Notes: generated by a model not told the origin, from the letters alone. DNA of 64,000 nt from Moringa oleifera (GCA_021397835.1 JAJFZO010000028.1:1364001-1428000); one strand, 5' to 3'; positions 11,530-24,121 are shown, numbered from the stretch's first letter. Translations and numbers: made by a program.

Positions 11530-14500
11530 GTGGTCCTCCATACTTGTAGGTCCGAGCATCGAGCAAGGCTCACCATGCCTATGCCTTAGCATTCAGACTC
11601 TAGGGTCTAACAAACCACCTATATTAGAAGAGCCTGACACCCTCGTTGGCTTAATGTTATGGTACGCCTTGATCTGGTCCTCAAATTGCCATAACGTGGT
11701 ATCTTTTTCCCAATTGCATCCACCTCACTGGTGCCTTTCCACTGGACTAAGTAATATGTCCTCCGGTTCATCTTACTATAGCCCTCTATTTGGTGATTAA
11801 GGATTTTTTCTATCTCCTTGTTAAATTAAGCTCGAGTTACTGACGGTGCACACTTGGCATGTTTGCGTCCGTGATTGACATCTTTTTGAAACTCTTTGAA
11901 GAAGCTCATGTGGAATGTTGGGTGCATCTTTAGATGTTCTGGTAGCTTCAATCTATAAGTTATTGCTCTAACTTTCTTTTCGATCTTGGTAAGTCCATTA
12001 TACCTTGGGATAAGGCCTCGATGAACTCTTTTGTTTGTGATTTTCTTCCAAACTTGGGGTATCAACTTCACTAGCACTTTATTTACAACTCAAAACTCAA
12101 CATCTTGTTTCTTTTTATTAGCATATTTCTTTATACACTTTTATGCCTTAAAAAGACTATTCCTCATTTGTTTAATCAACTCTTGCTTGTCCCAAGCATG
12201 GTGGTAGGTTACTGGGCAGCTCCCTTGGCTCTTTTGCTTAGCTATTTAGTGGAGCGTCATTGGTTATTACCTGAAAGCTAGCTCTACAAGACTTAGACTT
12301 GTCGATGATGAGTGATGGATGTTGCAGCAGAATTTTGCTACATCCAACAATTCAAGCCAATCCCTTTAGCTTGCGGTCACATAATACCATAAATACTCTT
12401 CCAGCAAGTTATCTACCCTCATTATTTTGTTCCCATCATGTTTAACAACATTGGCTAAAATCTTCCATTAATCTAGCATCTGTGGCACTCACAATGTTTT
12501 TTTGACAATCCAAACAATTTAACAACATATTTGAAAAACATCTTAGTGACCATGTTAGTTGGGCACGTTCGAGTAACAGGAATAAAGATAGCATACTTTG
12601 AGAACTTGTCAATAATCTCCATTATAGTGGATAGTCCCTCTACCTTTGGAAAGCTCATGATGAAACCTATCGACATTGACTCCCATGGGTGCTCTGGAAT
12701 GAGCCAAGGCTAGAGTAAGCCCTTTTTTTTTTTATCCATTTTGTCTTGTTGGCACACTAAGTACGTGTGAACATAGGCCTCCACATTTTTTATCAACTTG
12801 GGCCTGTAATAAGCTATCATTAGCAATGCAAGCATCCTCTCGACTCCTTGGTGACCTACCTATAGCGGGTCATAGGTTTCCTTCAGCAACTGTTTTTGAA
12901 GCCCATCAGACTTAAGCGCGAATAGTTGGCCTCCGCGAGCATACAACAACCCATCCTCGATCCAGTATTTTCGAATCAAGCCCTTTCTCACCTCCTCTAT
13001 GAGTCAAGCATATTCAATATCTTTCGCAGCTACTGATCTTATTTACTTGAGTAAATCGCTTTGGACACCTATCAGAGTAGCCATATAAGTTTGCACTTCT
13101 ATGCAGCTTAGTGCATCAGCAACAATATTTTGTTTGCCTAGTTTATGTTCCCACATAAAATTAAACTCCGCCACAAACTCTTTCCATTTTTCTTGTTTCA
13201 TAGATAGCTTTTTCTACGAGTGAAAATAGGTATTAGCCACATTATCAGTAATTAGCTTAAAGTTTGTCCCAAGTAAGTAATGCCGCCATGTCCCTAGGCA
13301 ATGGACAACAATCGCCATTTCCTTTTCATGAGTCGAATAATGCTATTTCGCATCCTTGAGTTTCTGACTCTTGAATGCCACGGGATGGCCATTCTGCATC
13401 AACAGACCCTTGATTGCTCAATCAGAGGCATCTGTGGCTACGTCAAATGACTCTTTAAAGTTTGATAGGGTCAGTACTGGTTTTGAGGCTACTACTTATT
13501 TTAATCTCTCAAAAGCCTTGTTGCATTTATTAGTCCATATCACGAGTTATCTTTCTTTAGCAAGTCCGTCAAAGGGATGCTCATGCTTAAATATCCTTTG
13601 ATGAACTGTCTGTAATAATTTATAAGCCCAAGGAATGATCGCAACTCAACAACTTTTTATAGAACCAGCCATTCAATGATGGCCTTCACTTTCTTTTCGT
13701 CCATCCGTATCTGTCCTTCTCGACTCAATGCCCCAAGAATGATACTTCTTGTTTATAAAACTCATATTTTTCTTCTTGATGTACAACTGGTATTCCCGCA
13801 ACTGTATCAATATTTATCGCAAATGGCTTACGTGGTTGTCTATGATCTTACTATAAATCATAATGTTATTTAAGTAGACTACCACAAACTTGTGTAAAAA
13901 ATCAAACAATATGTCATTCATAAGATTGCCAAAGGTAACAAGCGCATTGGTTAGCCTGAAGAGCATCTCCATGAACTCAAAAAAGCTATACCTAGTGAGG
14001 CATGATGTTTTTGCTTCGTCCCCCTCAGCTATTCTGACTTGCCAATAGCCCAATCGCAAGTCTAGCTTTGTAAAGTACTTGGCCTTTGATAACCAATCAA
14101 ACAAGTCAATGACATTAGGCACTGAATATTTGTTCTTTATCATTACCTTGTTCAATACTCGATAATCGACATACATTCTCAGCGAGCCATCTTATTTTTG
14201 CTGGAACAGCATAAGTGTGCTACAAGGGGCCTTCGATGGTTGAATGATACTCCTTTCTAATAGCTCGTTTGGTTGCTGTCATAGTTTGGCTAGTTTCGAC
14301 AAAGGCATCCGATATAGTGCTTGAAGAGAGGGTCTAGCACTCTAAAGTAACTCGATCTTATGATCAACATTCCTTTTCGGATGCAATGTCTTAGGGAGTT
14401 TTGGTGGCATCATGCTATCGAATTCCCTCAACACTTCAGCGATTTAGTCAGGCACCTCCATGACCTGATATGGTCTTGCCTTAAATAGTGCTACCACCAT

Positions 14501-15175
14501 CATCACTTGACCCTTTCATAGTCTTCACATAAGCTATTTTGTAGATTGAAACTCAATCTACTTCTTGTTACCAAAAGCTCTCTCGCTGCTTCGATTTTGA
14601 TTAGGCTCGAGGCTTGCTTATTAGCCATGAGCAATCCACCTAAGTGGGGACATCATTGATGCCTTGGCTTGTTTAAAGAATTTTAAACCCAAGATAACAT
14701 CAAAGTCATCTAACTGAGTTGTCATAAAATTGGATGTACCTTTTCATTTGAGGGTCATCATAGTAGCTTTGCATGCGGCCTTCGTCTCAGCATTCATTGC
14801 TTTAAACTTGACCTAGGATGGAAAAAGCTTACGCTCGAGCTTTCCCACTTTTTTTTTTTCTGTGATAAAATTATTGATAGCTTCTGTATCCAACATTACT
14901 ATAGTATCTTTCCTGTTTACTTTCATCGAGACATAAACAAACCCTTTTTACAAGTCCTTGGGTGTGATCGCGTTCAACAACTGGATTGGGTTCACCTGAG
15001 TTATGGAATTCCTTTTTTTTCCTCAAAGGAATCCTCTACTGCTATGAGTGCCATCAAATTCTCCTTGCAAGGATAGTCACGTGCTCTATATGGCCCGTTG
15101 CATAAGAAGCAACCCCTTTAGTCCACATTTTTTCCCTTACCTTTTAAAGGAGATGAGCTCTGACACTTGCTGGAC
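11530..15175 (-). pseudogene. Chromovirus polyprotein (zinc knuckle, protease region, RT, RNase H, integrase, chromodomain), broken
   Basis: Reading leftward, a degenerate gag knuckle CFLCNGPYRARDYP (about 15120-15075) has lost the usual His and third Cys. Reverse transcriptase occupies about 14300-13670 (VDYRVLNKVMIKNKYSVPN, FTKLDLRLGYWQVRI). Its active-site box reads YLNN where YVDD is normal. RNase H spans about 13560-13000. The integrase zinc region and core run from about 12900 to 12380, with SIGFIMSFPKVEGLSTIM and IDKFSKYAIFIP. The integrase C-terminus is at 12077-11826 (YRLKLPEHLKMHPTFHMSFF). A chromodomain at 11830-11640 shows YYLVQWKGTSEVDA and LWQFEDQIKAYH in different frames. Many stops and shifts are present. 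Chromoviruses insert with the help of the chromodomain, often in heterochromatin. Confidence 0.85.
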
Positions 15176-15189
15176 TCAACATTCTTTTT

Positions 15190-15790
15190 AGTATGGATGA
15201 AAAGTCTAGCAAGCAAAGATATCCTACAAAGAAGGACATGGTCATTGGTTAGATGGTGGTCAAGATATAGAAGAATAAAAAAGAGATGTCTATCCTGAAT
15301 GCCAAAGGATGATAAAGTTCGAGAAGAGTTCTAAATGGAAGCCACCTCCTCAAGTTTATCCAAACCAGCTGAAAGCGAATAAGAGGGCTTAGAGAAAACT
15401 TTAAAAGATATAAGACATTTGACTCATAGAGAGTCCTTACGGGAGAAGGATACTATCCAAACTTTGAAGATAAGCCTAATGGGATAAGGATTAGTGATAA
15501 AGATTATATAGCCAATCCGAAAAATGTAGGATAACAAAAAGAGAGTGTTAAGTAGAACACTCCTTAAACTAGGATAAAAAGAGGCTTGGGTTCAGTTGTA
15601 AACACATCGAGCAATATAAACTCAAGTGTGTGGGTATCTAGAGGCTTTGGGTACTCTTAGAGAGACCTTTTTTTTGTAAAGAGTTCCTTTATTTTTAATA
15701 AAGGTTGAGAAAGAGTTCTCATAATACTTGTCCCCCTTACTTTGCTTTTGCATTCTTGTATCTTATTTTGCTTTTAGTGTGGGCTTAAAA
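15190..15790 (+). repeat. Third chromovirus LTR copy, inverted
   Basis: The reverse complement of this stretch aligns along its length with 15960-16560: the same order of TGTTTACAACTGAACCCAAG, TTTTTCGGATTGGCTA and GATAGACATCTCTTT in both. It adjoins the remnant of gag directly, so the normal 5' internal region is missing. Confidence 0.85.
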
Positions 15791-15955
15791 AGAGGGCTGG
15801 CTAGGTGGACACACTTAACACCATTACATTAGAGTTGTGCGGATCCTGCAACTTGATACCATCACACCGTGAGTTATGGGATCTGCGTAACTCTAATGTT
15901 ATGGTGCTAAGTGCATTCATGTAGCTAGCCCTCTTTCTAAGCCTACATCAAAAGT
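15791..15955. repeat. Imperfect palindrome joining the two inverted LTRs
   Basis: The left arm reads TTAAAAAGAGGGCTGGCTAG... and the right arm ends ...GTAGCTAGCCCTCTTTCTAAG. The arms also share TTAACACCATTACATTAGAGTT against AACTCTAATGTTATGGTGCTAAG in inverted order. The centre lies near 15870-15880. Confidence 0.85.
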
Positions 15956-16777
15956 AGAATGAGAACCATGAATGCAAAAGTAGAGTAAGGGAGATAAGTA
16001 TTATGGGAACTCTTTTTCAACCTTTATTGGAAATAAAGAAACTCTTTACAAAAGAATGGTCTCTCTAAGAGTATCTAAAGCCTCTAGCTATCCGCACACT
16101 TAAGTTTGTATTATTTAATGTGTTTACAACTGAACCTAAGCCCCTTTCTTATACTAGTTTGAAGAGTGTCTTACTCAAACACTCTTTCTTTGTTATCCTA
16201 CGTTTTTCGGACTGGCCACCCAATCTTGATCACGAATCCTTACCCTATTAGGCTTATCTTCAAAGTTTGGATTGCATCATTCTCTCACAAGAACTCTCCA
16301 TGAGTTAAGGATCTTATCTCTTTTGAAGTCTTGTCCAAGCCTTTTTATCCTCTTTTAATCGGTTTGGATAAGCTTGAGAAGGTGGTTTGCATTTAGGGCT
16401 TTTCTCAAGCCTTATCTCCGTTGGCTTTTGGGATAGACATCTCTTTCTTATCCTTTTATATCTTGACCGTCATCTAGCCAATAATCATGTCCTTTTTTGT
16501 AGGATATTTTTGCTTACTGGACTTTCCATTCATGCTAAGCTGGGTTCTTAAATTTCATCTTGTGTTCCTATCACTGGACATCTTTACACTACCATGTACT
16601 AGTACTTATTTGAGGTACCTTTATCGCTTTCCCTTTAAGCGGGCTTGGGGGTCAATTCATGTGTTTCATCCCTTTCTCTACAACGTTCCCAACTAATCAG
16701 CGTATCTTGCCATTGTGAGTATAAAAGTCAGCTTCTAACCAAGTCTCCCGTATTCGTTTTCATATCTAACTTATGCG
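15956..16777 (-). repeat. Chromovirus LTR, right (5' LTR in element sense)
   Basis: A direct copy of 10690-11513, ending after CATATCTAACTTATG. CACTA sequence begins within a few bases to the right. Confidence 0.8.
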
Positions 16778-16794
16778 TTTAAATGACACGAAAG

Positions 16795-17367
16795 TTTATA
16801 TTACCTGAAATTCAACCCACCATAAGTCACGAACATCATTTGGGACTTCATGCCATCTTATCCATGGCTAATCAATTTTGACTTGATAATTCCAAATATG
16901 ATGGCCACTGTCCTAGATACTGGTAATAACCTATAAAAATATACTTAAAAACACGTAAGTAACAAAAAGAAAGAAGATAAAATATTTAATATTCATATAA
17001 TTATAATAAAGCAAAAAAGTTTAGTTATCATACTCTTTCTCGACGGGTTAAATATATAGCTTATTATCTTATGCTGCATATGCTGACTCAGCTGATGATA
17101 TATGAGCTACAACATCTTGATGTGATGGTGTATGCTCTGAAGATGATGGTCGAGGGGATGATGTGTCAACTAGAGGTGATGGAGATGAGAATGATGATAT
17201 GTCAGTGGAAGGTGATCTTGCACGAGTGAAAGGCGATCCGATGTCAGTAAAAGGTGATCTTGTATGAGCCATAGCAGATGTGTCGAACTTGTAAGACCGT
17301 CTACCCTTGCCTTTACTACCACGAAGTCTATGTCCCTCTCTCTTAGACATTTATGAACAATAAACAT
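16795..17367 (-). pseudogene. 5' exons of the CACTA second gene (Ptta/En-Spm, Transposase_24-like)
   Basis: An open frame begins MSKREGHRLRGSKGKGRR at 17350 and continues with repeated SPFTD/SPSTD segments and a Ser/Pro-rich stretch to 17069. A second block (about 16900-16811) encodes WIRWHEVPNDVRDLWWVEFQ, which is typical of the plant Transposase_24 domain, and is followed directly by a GTAATA donor-like sequence. The family is the TNPA-like companion of the CACTA transposase, thought to bind subterminal repeats. The chromovirus LTR begins about 20 bases further on, inside the putative intron. Confidence 0.6.
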
Positions 17368-17539
17368 TACATGCTAAGTAAAGGAATTAACCATAGAAAT
17401 CTTAGTTTATTTTTTTGGCACTTTTAAATACAAACCTTAATAATTAGTCACTATCAATAATGCAGTTACCGAAAGTGTTGTTTCCACTCTGAAACTCCCC
17501 ATTCGCAAACAATAGTTCTTCATCTTCATCTTTCACTTG

Positions 17540-18400
17540 AAATGATTCTTCATTAACTTGAATCTCTCTTTACCACAATCGTTGACATCTTTCAAAATTT
17601 TCTACAATCTGATCATTGGAAGAGATTACGGACAAATGATTGGATATGTCATCTTGGAATGGATCATTTGGAGATTCAATTTTGTTTTTTGCTTTTATTT
17701 TAATGGCCACAAACCAGTCTCTCTTTTGTGGAGTAAAATTAGGATACAGTGCAAAATATATTTATGCTACTTATTATGTAAAAATAAATGTATCCTTTTC
17801 CTTGTATCTCTTGTTAATCTTAGCCTTCCATACTTGGGACAAATCCTTATATCCTAATTAAAAGGCTTAAACCACATGAAGTTGAAGAGTGTTAACTGCT
17901 TCACAGTATGCCATGATACTCGATCTTGATTATTTCTTCTATGATTCCATGATGCATTTTATCTATGCTTGTCAAAGCTACTCTAAAATTATTTATGCTA
18001 CGATTCGTAACTCAACTAAAAATATGAAAACAGTAACCATTAACATAATAAATTAGATAAGTGTTGACTTTATTCATAGGTCCTCATGCTAAGTTGTATA
18101 AGAATCAATCATTCACTTCAGTTGTAGGATTATGCACATGATAACCCATGATGCAAATAAGAGAAACCTCGTTAACATAAATGGCATTGGAGGATAAGTT
18201 ACTTCACACTAGTTATGATAATTATTAAGAACTAACTTACGTTGTACTTGCACCATTAAACAAAGTCTAATTGAACATGTTTATATATATTGGTGGAGCA
18301 CATATATGGTTAGATTATAGTTAATATTTGAATGTATATTTTATAAGTATACATTATATGTGTCAATTTGTAGGGATTATAAATTTTCAATTACACCTAT
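17540..18400 (-). pseudogene. CACTA TNP2 C-terminal DUF4216-like region, broken
   Basis: The - strand near 17760-17660 encodes IYFALYPNFTPQKRDWFVAIKIKAKNKI, resembling the end of DUF4216, a domain regularly found at the C-terminus of plant CACTA transposases. It is followed by an acidic stretch. Upstream, towards 18400, only scattered fragments can be followed because of stops. Confidence 0.55.
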
Positions 18401-21005
18401 TGGAACACATAAAGTAGAATTTATTACACAAAAGGTTCAACTTCAAGGTAATTCATAAGCACATATTTGTTAATCTTAAATGCTTCTCTCTTATGAGATA
18501 ATGAGTCTTACATGACCCTTCACATCAGCTAGCATAATTAAAAATAGATATTAATGGATGTTTAGATGAGTCACCACTACCATCATTTCATGATACTTTT
18601 CAACTCCTAGATTGGATATATGGTTCAAAGTAGTAAGAACAAAAAGTTGATGCATGTTTCCTCTAATATGTAAGCCTTGCACATTGAGATTATGTAAAAA
18701 TCTGAAAAATAACATTCTAACACGTATTAAGATGGACATTTAAAGTGTAGATCATTAATATAGAAATAATATAAGTACGATATGATTTATACCTCTCAAA
18801 TTGATACATTTATATGTATTGTACTGGTTCTTCAATTCACGCTTTATACATTAAGTATATAGCCAAATGTTCCATGACATTAAAAAATGCAAAAGGAAAT
18901 ATTTTCTCCAACTTGCACAAAATTATGGCAATATTATTGTCCTTTACTTTCAACTTAGTCTCGTCTAGCACTAGACAACATAGGTCTTAAAAAAAAAAAA
19001 AACTCAACTCAATGATAACTTCCCAGATAGGAGTAAGCAGACAACTAAATGCAATTGGGAATAATCTCTCCCTCATCATGTGATAGTTATGACTCTTTAT
19101 ATTTTGCAACACGAAAGTTTGCATGTCAACACATCTGTCTAAATTGGATGCATATCCATCAAGAAGCTTCCACTTTTTCATCCATTTGCATATAACCTTT
19201 TTCTGGTCTATATGCAATGTGTACTAAGCTTTTGGTTTGATGAAGCTTCCATTACCCTTATCTTTAATGTATAACTCATTTCTTCAACAATATAAAGGTA
19301 GATCTAATCTTATCTTAATATCATCCTTAATTTTTTTCTTTAACATCCATCACAATATAAAATACATTCTTAAACACGTTAATCCCAGTGTGCATAACAT
19401 TAATATTAAGAGGGTTTAACAAATCATGCCAGTACTATAAATCCCAAAAGATACTTGCATTTTATATAACTCTCTATAGCCAGGTATTCAATGCACGCTT
19501 CCAATGTTAATTATTCAAGGAAATAACCTAACTTGTTCATGCACTTTTGCGCAAGATAGTCTCCTTAGTGGTTCAGCTTGTTCAATCCGACCATTAATAA
19601 AATTTCTCCTATTTTATCTAAATAGGTGATTGATAGGAAAAAAATTATCGATGACCATCAAAGTAGCACATTTTTCTGTCATGTTCCATTAAAAAAAAAA
19701 AAAGCTTTGAACGATCCCATGCAAATTAGACAATCCAATCGACTTACAATTTGCCATCCTGATAACATACCATATGCAGGGAAGTCATTGATAGCGTTGC
19801 CTTCATACAAAAGTTTTACTTCTATGAAATTTCATAAGTTTCCACACCATAATCCCATAAATGTTTGAGGTTATCAATCAACGGCTGTAAGAACACATTT
19901 ATTAAAGCCTTAGGATTGCTTGGACTAGAAATTATTACTGTCAAAAACATATATTCTTTTTTCATGCACATCTTAGGCAAAAGATTATTTGAGTAAGAAC
20001 AATTGGCTAACAAGAATACATAATTAAAATCATGTTAAAAGGACTAAAGCCATTAGAACGTAATCCTAATCAAATATTCCTTAGTAAGTTTGAAAATGCT
20101 TCCAAGCTTTTCCATCCAATGGATGTGCCAACACTCCTTTACGTTGATTTCCATGATGCCATCGCATATGCTCTACAGTAGCATTTAATTAAGGCAAGCA
20201 ACCATTATAACGATGAAACTATCGGTAAATACCATATTTGTTTCTTCAATACATCTTTGGTTTGATTATTTACTTTCAATCGTTTTTAGAAGTAACTCTG
20301 TCCATAAAATCTACATTCTCAATGTGTGACATTATTGACATAATACAACATGCAATCAGTAGGCTAATAGTTAATTTTCTTATAAACATATCCAAGTTGA
20401 GAGACCAACTTTTATTCTAGTAAAAATTATCAAGCATTCTATTACTTGCCAATAACACCTCCTTAAACAAAGTAATTATTTCATCCATGCATGCCACAGT
20501 TATATTATAACCAAACTTAGTACTCAGCAATCTTATGGCCATAGATAAAACTAAGTGACTATCACATCCATCCCATAAAGATGATTGAATAACATTTAGC
20601 ATATCATAAAACCTGACCGATATTAGATGAGGCAACTCTGATTCACAAAAAATGGACCTACAGCATCCATGACCATTCTTTCATATGTATTGGCATGATG
20701 GTGGATTGGAATAAATTCATAATGACTTGTAACAAATGAGGTAGGAGCCTCACCATAGTTATGCCAGTGGTAATAATTGGGTTGAAAACCTTTTCTATAC
20801 AAGTGCATTTAAATGATATTTGGGTCATGAAACCGCAAATACTTGCTTTTTGCGCATGGACACCTGAACAACCCATTTGCGTGATACACAAGCAACTGAC
20901 ATACGACAGTGATAAATTTCTTAATATCCTATAAAAATTCTAGTGATAAATCATTTTATGGGGTTTTTCTGTTATACATCCAACGATGATGCGCTAAAAA
21001 TTTTT
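18400..21005 (-). pseudogene. CACTA TNP2-type transposase, broken
   Basis: In order, the transposase-associated N-terminal domain lies at about 21000-20620 (HRWMYNRKTP, FRCPCAKSKYLRF, LYRKGFQPNYYHWHNYGE). The start of the TNP2 domain is at 20635-20380 (VRFYDMLNVIQSSLWDGC). A central block lies at 20013-19822 (MCMKKEYMFLTVIISSP, VFLQPLIDNLKHLWDYGVET). The C-terminal region is at 19217-18987 (KWKLLDGYASNLDRCVDM, NIKSHNYHMMRERLFPIAF), and a DUF4218-like block is at 18950-18850 (LCKLEKIFPFAFFNVMEHLA). The gene would encode the nuclear enzyme that cuts CACTA ends. Stops occur between and inside blocks. The N-terminus begins near 21000. Confidence 0.85.
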
Positions 21006-21959
21006 ATGTGTTGGCACAATTAAAAAAAAAAAAAAACTAAATGATCCATCCTTAAATACATTATTGGCACAATCACAAGCCAAGTATCTTTTTTCAAGTA
21101 TGATTACAATTATATAGGATGGATATGTATTATTTTTATCCCATTTCTTAAGGGGTTCTCACTATAACAAGTTTATACAAGCAAGCAACTCATAAAGATT
21201 TCAACAATATCTCCCTATACTTCTCAAATTGTATAAAATACATTACTAATGCATCATAAATATGTACTCCAAGAATAAATAGAGAGAAAATTATGAAATT
21301 CAAATAAATTGATTACAAAATAAACTTGTCTATTCTAGTAAGATCACCTTTTTAAGAATAGTCCCAAATAGAAACTATTATCCAGAGGTTAACTGTAGCT
21401 AATTAACTCCTAACGGCTTTTTAAGATTGCACTTCAGTTTATTATAACTAACAAAAGGTAATGCTAGATAAACTTCAATACCTACTTGAGTAAGCCAATT
21501 ACTAATGACAAATTTGAACGATGTATTTTTGAATAATTACATAACAATGAAATCACATATATTATCAATATATCAAACTATAATTGAAGTGCAAACTTTA
21601 CTGAAAAAAATAATTTAAAAAACTATACAATGATGTGTCAATATATATGATTGATATTAAACTTTTTTTTTTAAAAAAAAAACTAGTTAGTAACAATTAA
21701 TAATTAAGTTTCATATGTGATACCTTTATCGCTTTTTTTTTTTTTTCACAAAACGAGATCAATGTTTATAAGTATTTAATTAATCCTCTCGTAAATCTGA
21801 AAATTATAATTCAAATTAAAATAAATTATTGAAAACTTCAAATTACATCAAATAAAACATACAAAGTTTAAAATATAATTTCAAAAATGTAGAAAAAATT
21901 AAATAAAATATTTATGCATATTAAACCAGTATTATTTATTATCTGTAAATTACAAATTA
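21006..21959. other. AT-rich upstream flank of CACTA 1, nothing recognised
   Basis: No open frame of recognisable content and no CACTA inverted tip (TTGTAGTG) was found here. Confidence 0.5.
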
Positions 21960-23104
21960 AATTTTCTAATTTTATATGTATATTAGAGTAGTAATAAAAA
22001 TTTTAAATCTAATAATAAAATGAATGAATTTTTATACTTATTAAAAAAATTATTTTTTTAATATAACGATTACAATTAATAACATCATAATTATTCTATT
22101 AAAAATTTACACTTTTCACTTTTTTTTTTAAAATCTAGTTAAAAAATACATTAAGAAAAAGTCAATTAATTTGCATAATTATCAACCATTCTTATTTTTT
22201 TAATAATACTTACACAAAATAATATTATAATTATTAAATTTAGTATGAAATTACAAAATTTAAAATAACATTTTTTGTCATAAGACATTTTTATAAAGTA
22301 AGAATTTAGTAAAATATGGATAAAAAATGAAGTAATGATAAAGTAAAATAATTTTTGTAATTATTAACTATTATTATTTTTTATTTTAAAAATTAAAAAT
22401 AACATTATAATTTTTCTCATCATAAAACTTATTATGTTGTAACAAATCTATAAAATGTGGATAAAAAATGGAGTTATAAGAAATTCAATTTATTTTCATA
22501 ATTATTAAGTATTATTAAATTTATCACAAAAAGATTACAAAAAACAATATTATAAATTTTTTCATAAAAAACTTTTATAGTGTATTTCCCATTTTCATCA
22601 AAAATAGAATAATAATAAAGTCAATTGATTTTTATAGTTATTAATTAATATTATTTTATTAAAAAATTTACAAAAAAATATTATTATATTTTTTCTCATA
22701 CAAAAACTTTTTCTAATGTTAAAATTTTTTAGTAAATCTGGATAATAATAATAAATCAATTAATTTTATAATTGCTAACTACCATTATTTTTGAAAAAAA
22801 TTACAAAAAGATTTTTTATAATTTTATAAAAAAATTTTGTAATGTAAAAATAATTTTTAAATCTAAATAATAAAATGTGATAACAATGAAGTCACTTAAT
22901 TTTTATAATTATTAACTATTCTTATTCTTTATTTTCAGAATTACAATAAATAACAATATAATTAATCTCATACTAAGGTAAATTTTAAAAATCTATTAAC
23001 AAAAGTACAATAATGAAATTAATTAATTTTTATATTTTATGAACTTTTCTTATTGTTATTATAAAAATTTATCATAGCCTAACATTATAAGTATTTTGGT
23101 TCTG
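21960..23104. repeat. Array of degenerate ~140 bp AT-rich units, left part
   Basis: A loose unit containing AAGTCAATTAATTTTTATAATTATTAACTATT, then AAATTTACAAAAAA, AACATTATAATTATTCTCAT and TAGTAAATCTGGATAA-like sequence recurs about every 130-150 bp, near 22010, 22155, 22335, 22475, 22620, 22755, 22890 and 23010. Units differ a lot. The array resumes to the right of the viral insertion. Confidence 0.65.
22610..23104. repeat. Left copy of a ~495 bp direct repeat flanking the viral insertion
   Basis: Near-identical, base for base with scattered substitutions and small indels, to 36546-37043. It ends at GGTTCTG, where viral sequence starts at 23105. Confidence 0.9.
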
Positions 23105-23484
23105 TTGGGTAATCTTGTATAAGTATTGACCAAGTTTGTGAATCCTGTTCTACTTCTGGCATATTATAATTATAATCTTCCTCTATGATAGTATCATAAT
23201 CTTCAACGTATTCAAAATCAAAGTGGACTTCTTCCATAGTTTATCTAAATTACTACTTGTTGAAACTTTCTCTCTTAAACAAAGGTCTAAGCAGAAACAG
23301 TTTCTCAACCAAGCTAAAAGTTGAAGAAATTATAGGACCCTTCACACTTATCTTGTTACACTAAAGGGACCACCACCAGGACCACCTATCTCTCTCTTTT
23401 TAGGCTGACCAACGGATTTCACGACTGACCAACACTAATGCTCAAGACTCGTCATGATACGTATTCTCCCTCCCACAGCCACTT
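23105..23484 (-). other. Third, truncated viral unit: leader and first codons only
   Basis: Matches 29470-29855 and 36180-36545. Viral sequence stops abruptly at 23105, where host repeat DNA begins. The stretch includes the start of the movement-protein frame in degenerate form. Confidence 0.8.
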
Positions 23485-23497
23485 GGCTCTGATACCA
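23485..23497 (-). promoter_or_regulatory. Viral minus-strand primer-binding site (initiator tRNA-Met)
   Basis: The - strand reads TGGTATCAGAGCC, the standard complement of the initiator tRNA-Met 3' end used by Caulimoviridae for reverse transcription. Confidence 0.9.
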
Positions 23498-24110
23498 TTT
23501 TTAGCCCAGGTTACTAGTGACAGTTTCAGAGAGGAGCTAAACTAGCAGTAACTTAGAGCTACTAAGGCAAATATGGAGAAGCAGTGAATAGTGAAAGAAA
23601 TCAGTAAAACAGTAAAGTAAAGCGATAATGAAAAACAGTAATGAACATCGATAATGAAAATAGTAATAGAATTAAAGCATTAATCAAATTGAAGTAGTAG
23701 AGAAAATAATAATGAAATTAAAGCAGTAATGAAAGCAATATTGAAACAGTAATGAAATTTTGAAATATTGAAATGATATTCTATTTCATGCCGATATTGG
23801 TTAAGGAAAGCTTACAAAAACGTTCCTAAAATTTGGCTTCTAATTGGTAATACAAAAAGTACTTGCTCGTAAAAGGGAATGATCGAGACAAGTTTGACCA
23901 AGGGAAAGATCGAGACAAGTTCGATCGATAATGGATCTTATGGGAAATATTGTCTAAGGGAAAGGTCTTGAAGGAAAAAGTCTTGAAGAGAAAGGTCTTG
24001 ATGGTGAGGGTCTTGATCTTGAAGGGAAAGGTCTTGGTATTGGGGAGAGAGCTCTTGAATGTCTTATGAACTTGCTCTTGCGCCCTCTGCTTGATTCTTG
24101 CATTGAGGCT
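23498..24110 (-). other. Viral intergenic region downstream of the promoter (unit II)
   Basis: Transcribed leader between the TATA box and the primer site, with no long frame. It consists of purine-rich runs with repeated AGTAATGAAA and AGGTCTTGA-like motifs. Such leaders in Caulimoviridae usually hold short upstream frames; none is clearly conserved here. Confidence 0.6.
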
Positions 24111-24111
24111 C

Positions 24112-24121
24112 CTTTTATAGT
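24112..24121 (-). promoter_or_regulatory. Viral genomic promoter TATA box (unit II)
   Basis: The - strand reads CCCACTATAAAAGGAGCCTC, an excellent plant TATA box. It lies about 615 bases upstream of the primer-binding site in viral sense, the place of the genome-length RNA promoter. Transcription would start about 30 bases further, near 24080. Confidence 0.75.

Larger units (their letters stand above)
10690..16777 (-). mobile_element. Ty3/gypsy chromovirus, decayed, with an extra inverted LTR
   Basis: LTR-like sequence lies at both outer ends in the same orientation (about 10690-11513 and 15956-16777), and a chromovirus pol is read on the - strand between them. A third LTR copy in opposite orientation (15190-15790) sits where the primer-binding site and most of gag should be. 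I could not confirm the exact LTR tips or a 5 bp target duplication. Confidence 0.8.
9481..21005 (-). mobile_element. CACTA (En/Spm) element 1, split by the chromovirus
   Basis: On the - strand, TNP2 transposase (21005-18400), a DUF4216-like domain (about 18300-17540) and a second gene (17367-16795, perhaps continuing at 10076-9481) follow each other in the order usual for plant CACTA elements. No CACTA terminal repeats were found near either end, so the limits given are those of the coding remnants. Confidence 0.75.

Noticed and set aside
11058..11800. Several + strand frames of 60-100 codons
   Set aside because: They overlap the chromovirus LTR and chromodomain read on the other strand and have no recognisable content.
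16790..16810. TGACACGAAAG next to the chromovirus LTR as another MULE CACGA array
   Set aside because: It is a single copy, within a CACTA exon/intron border, with no repeat around it.
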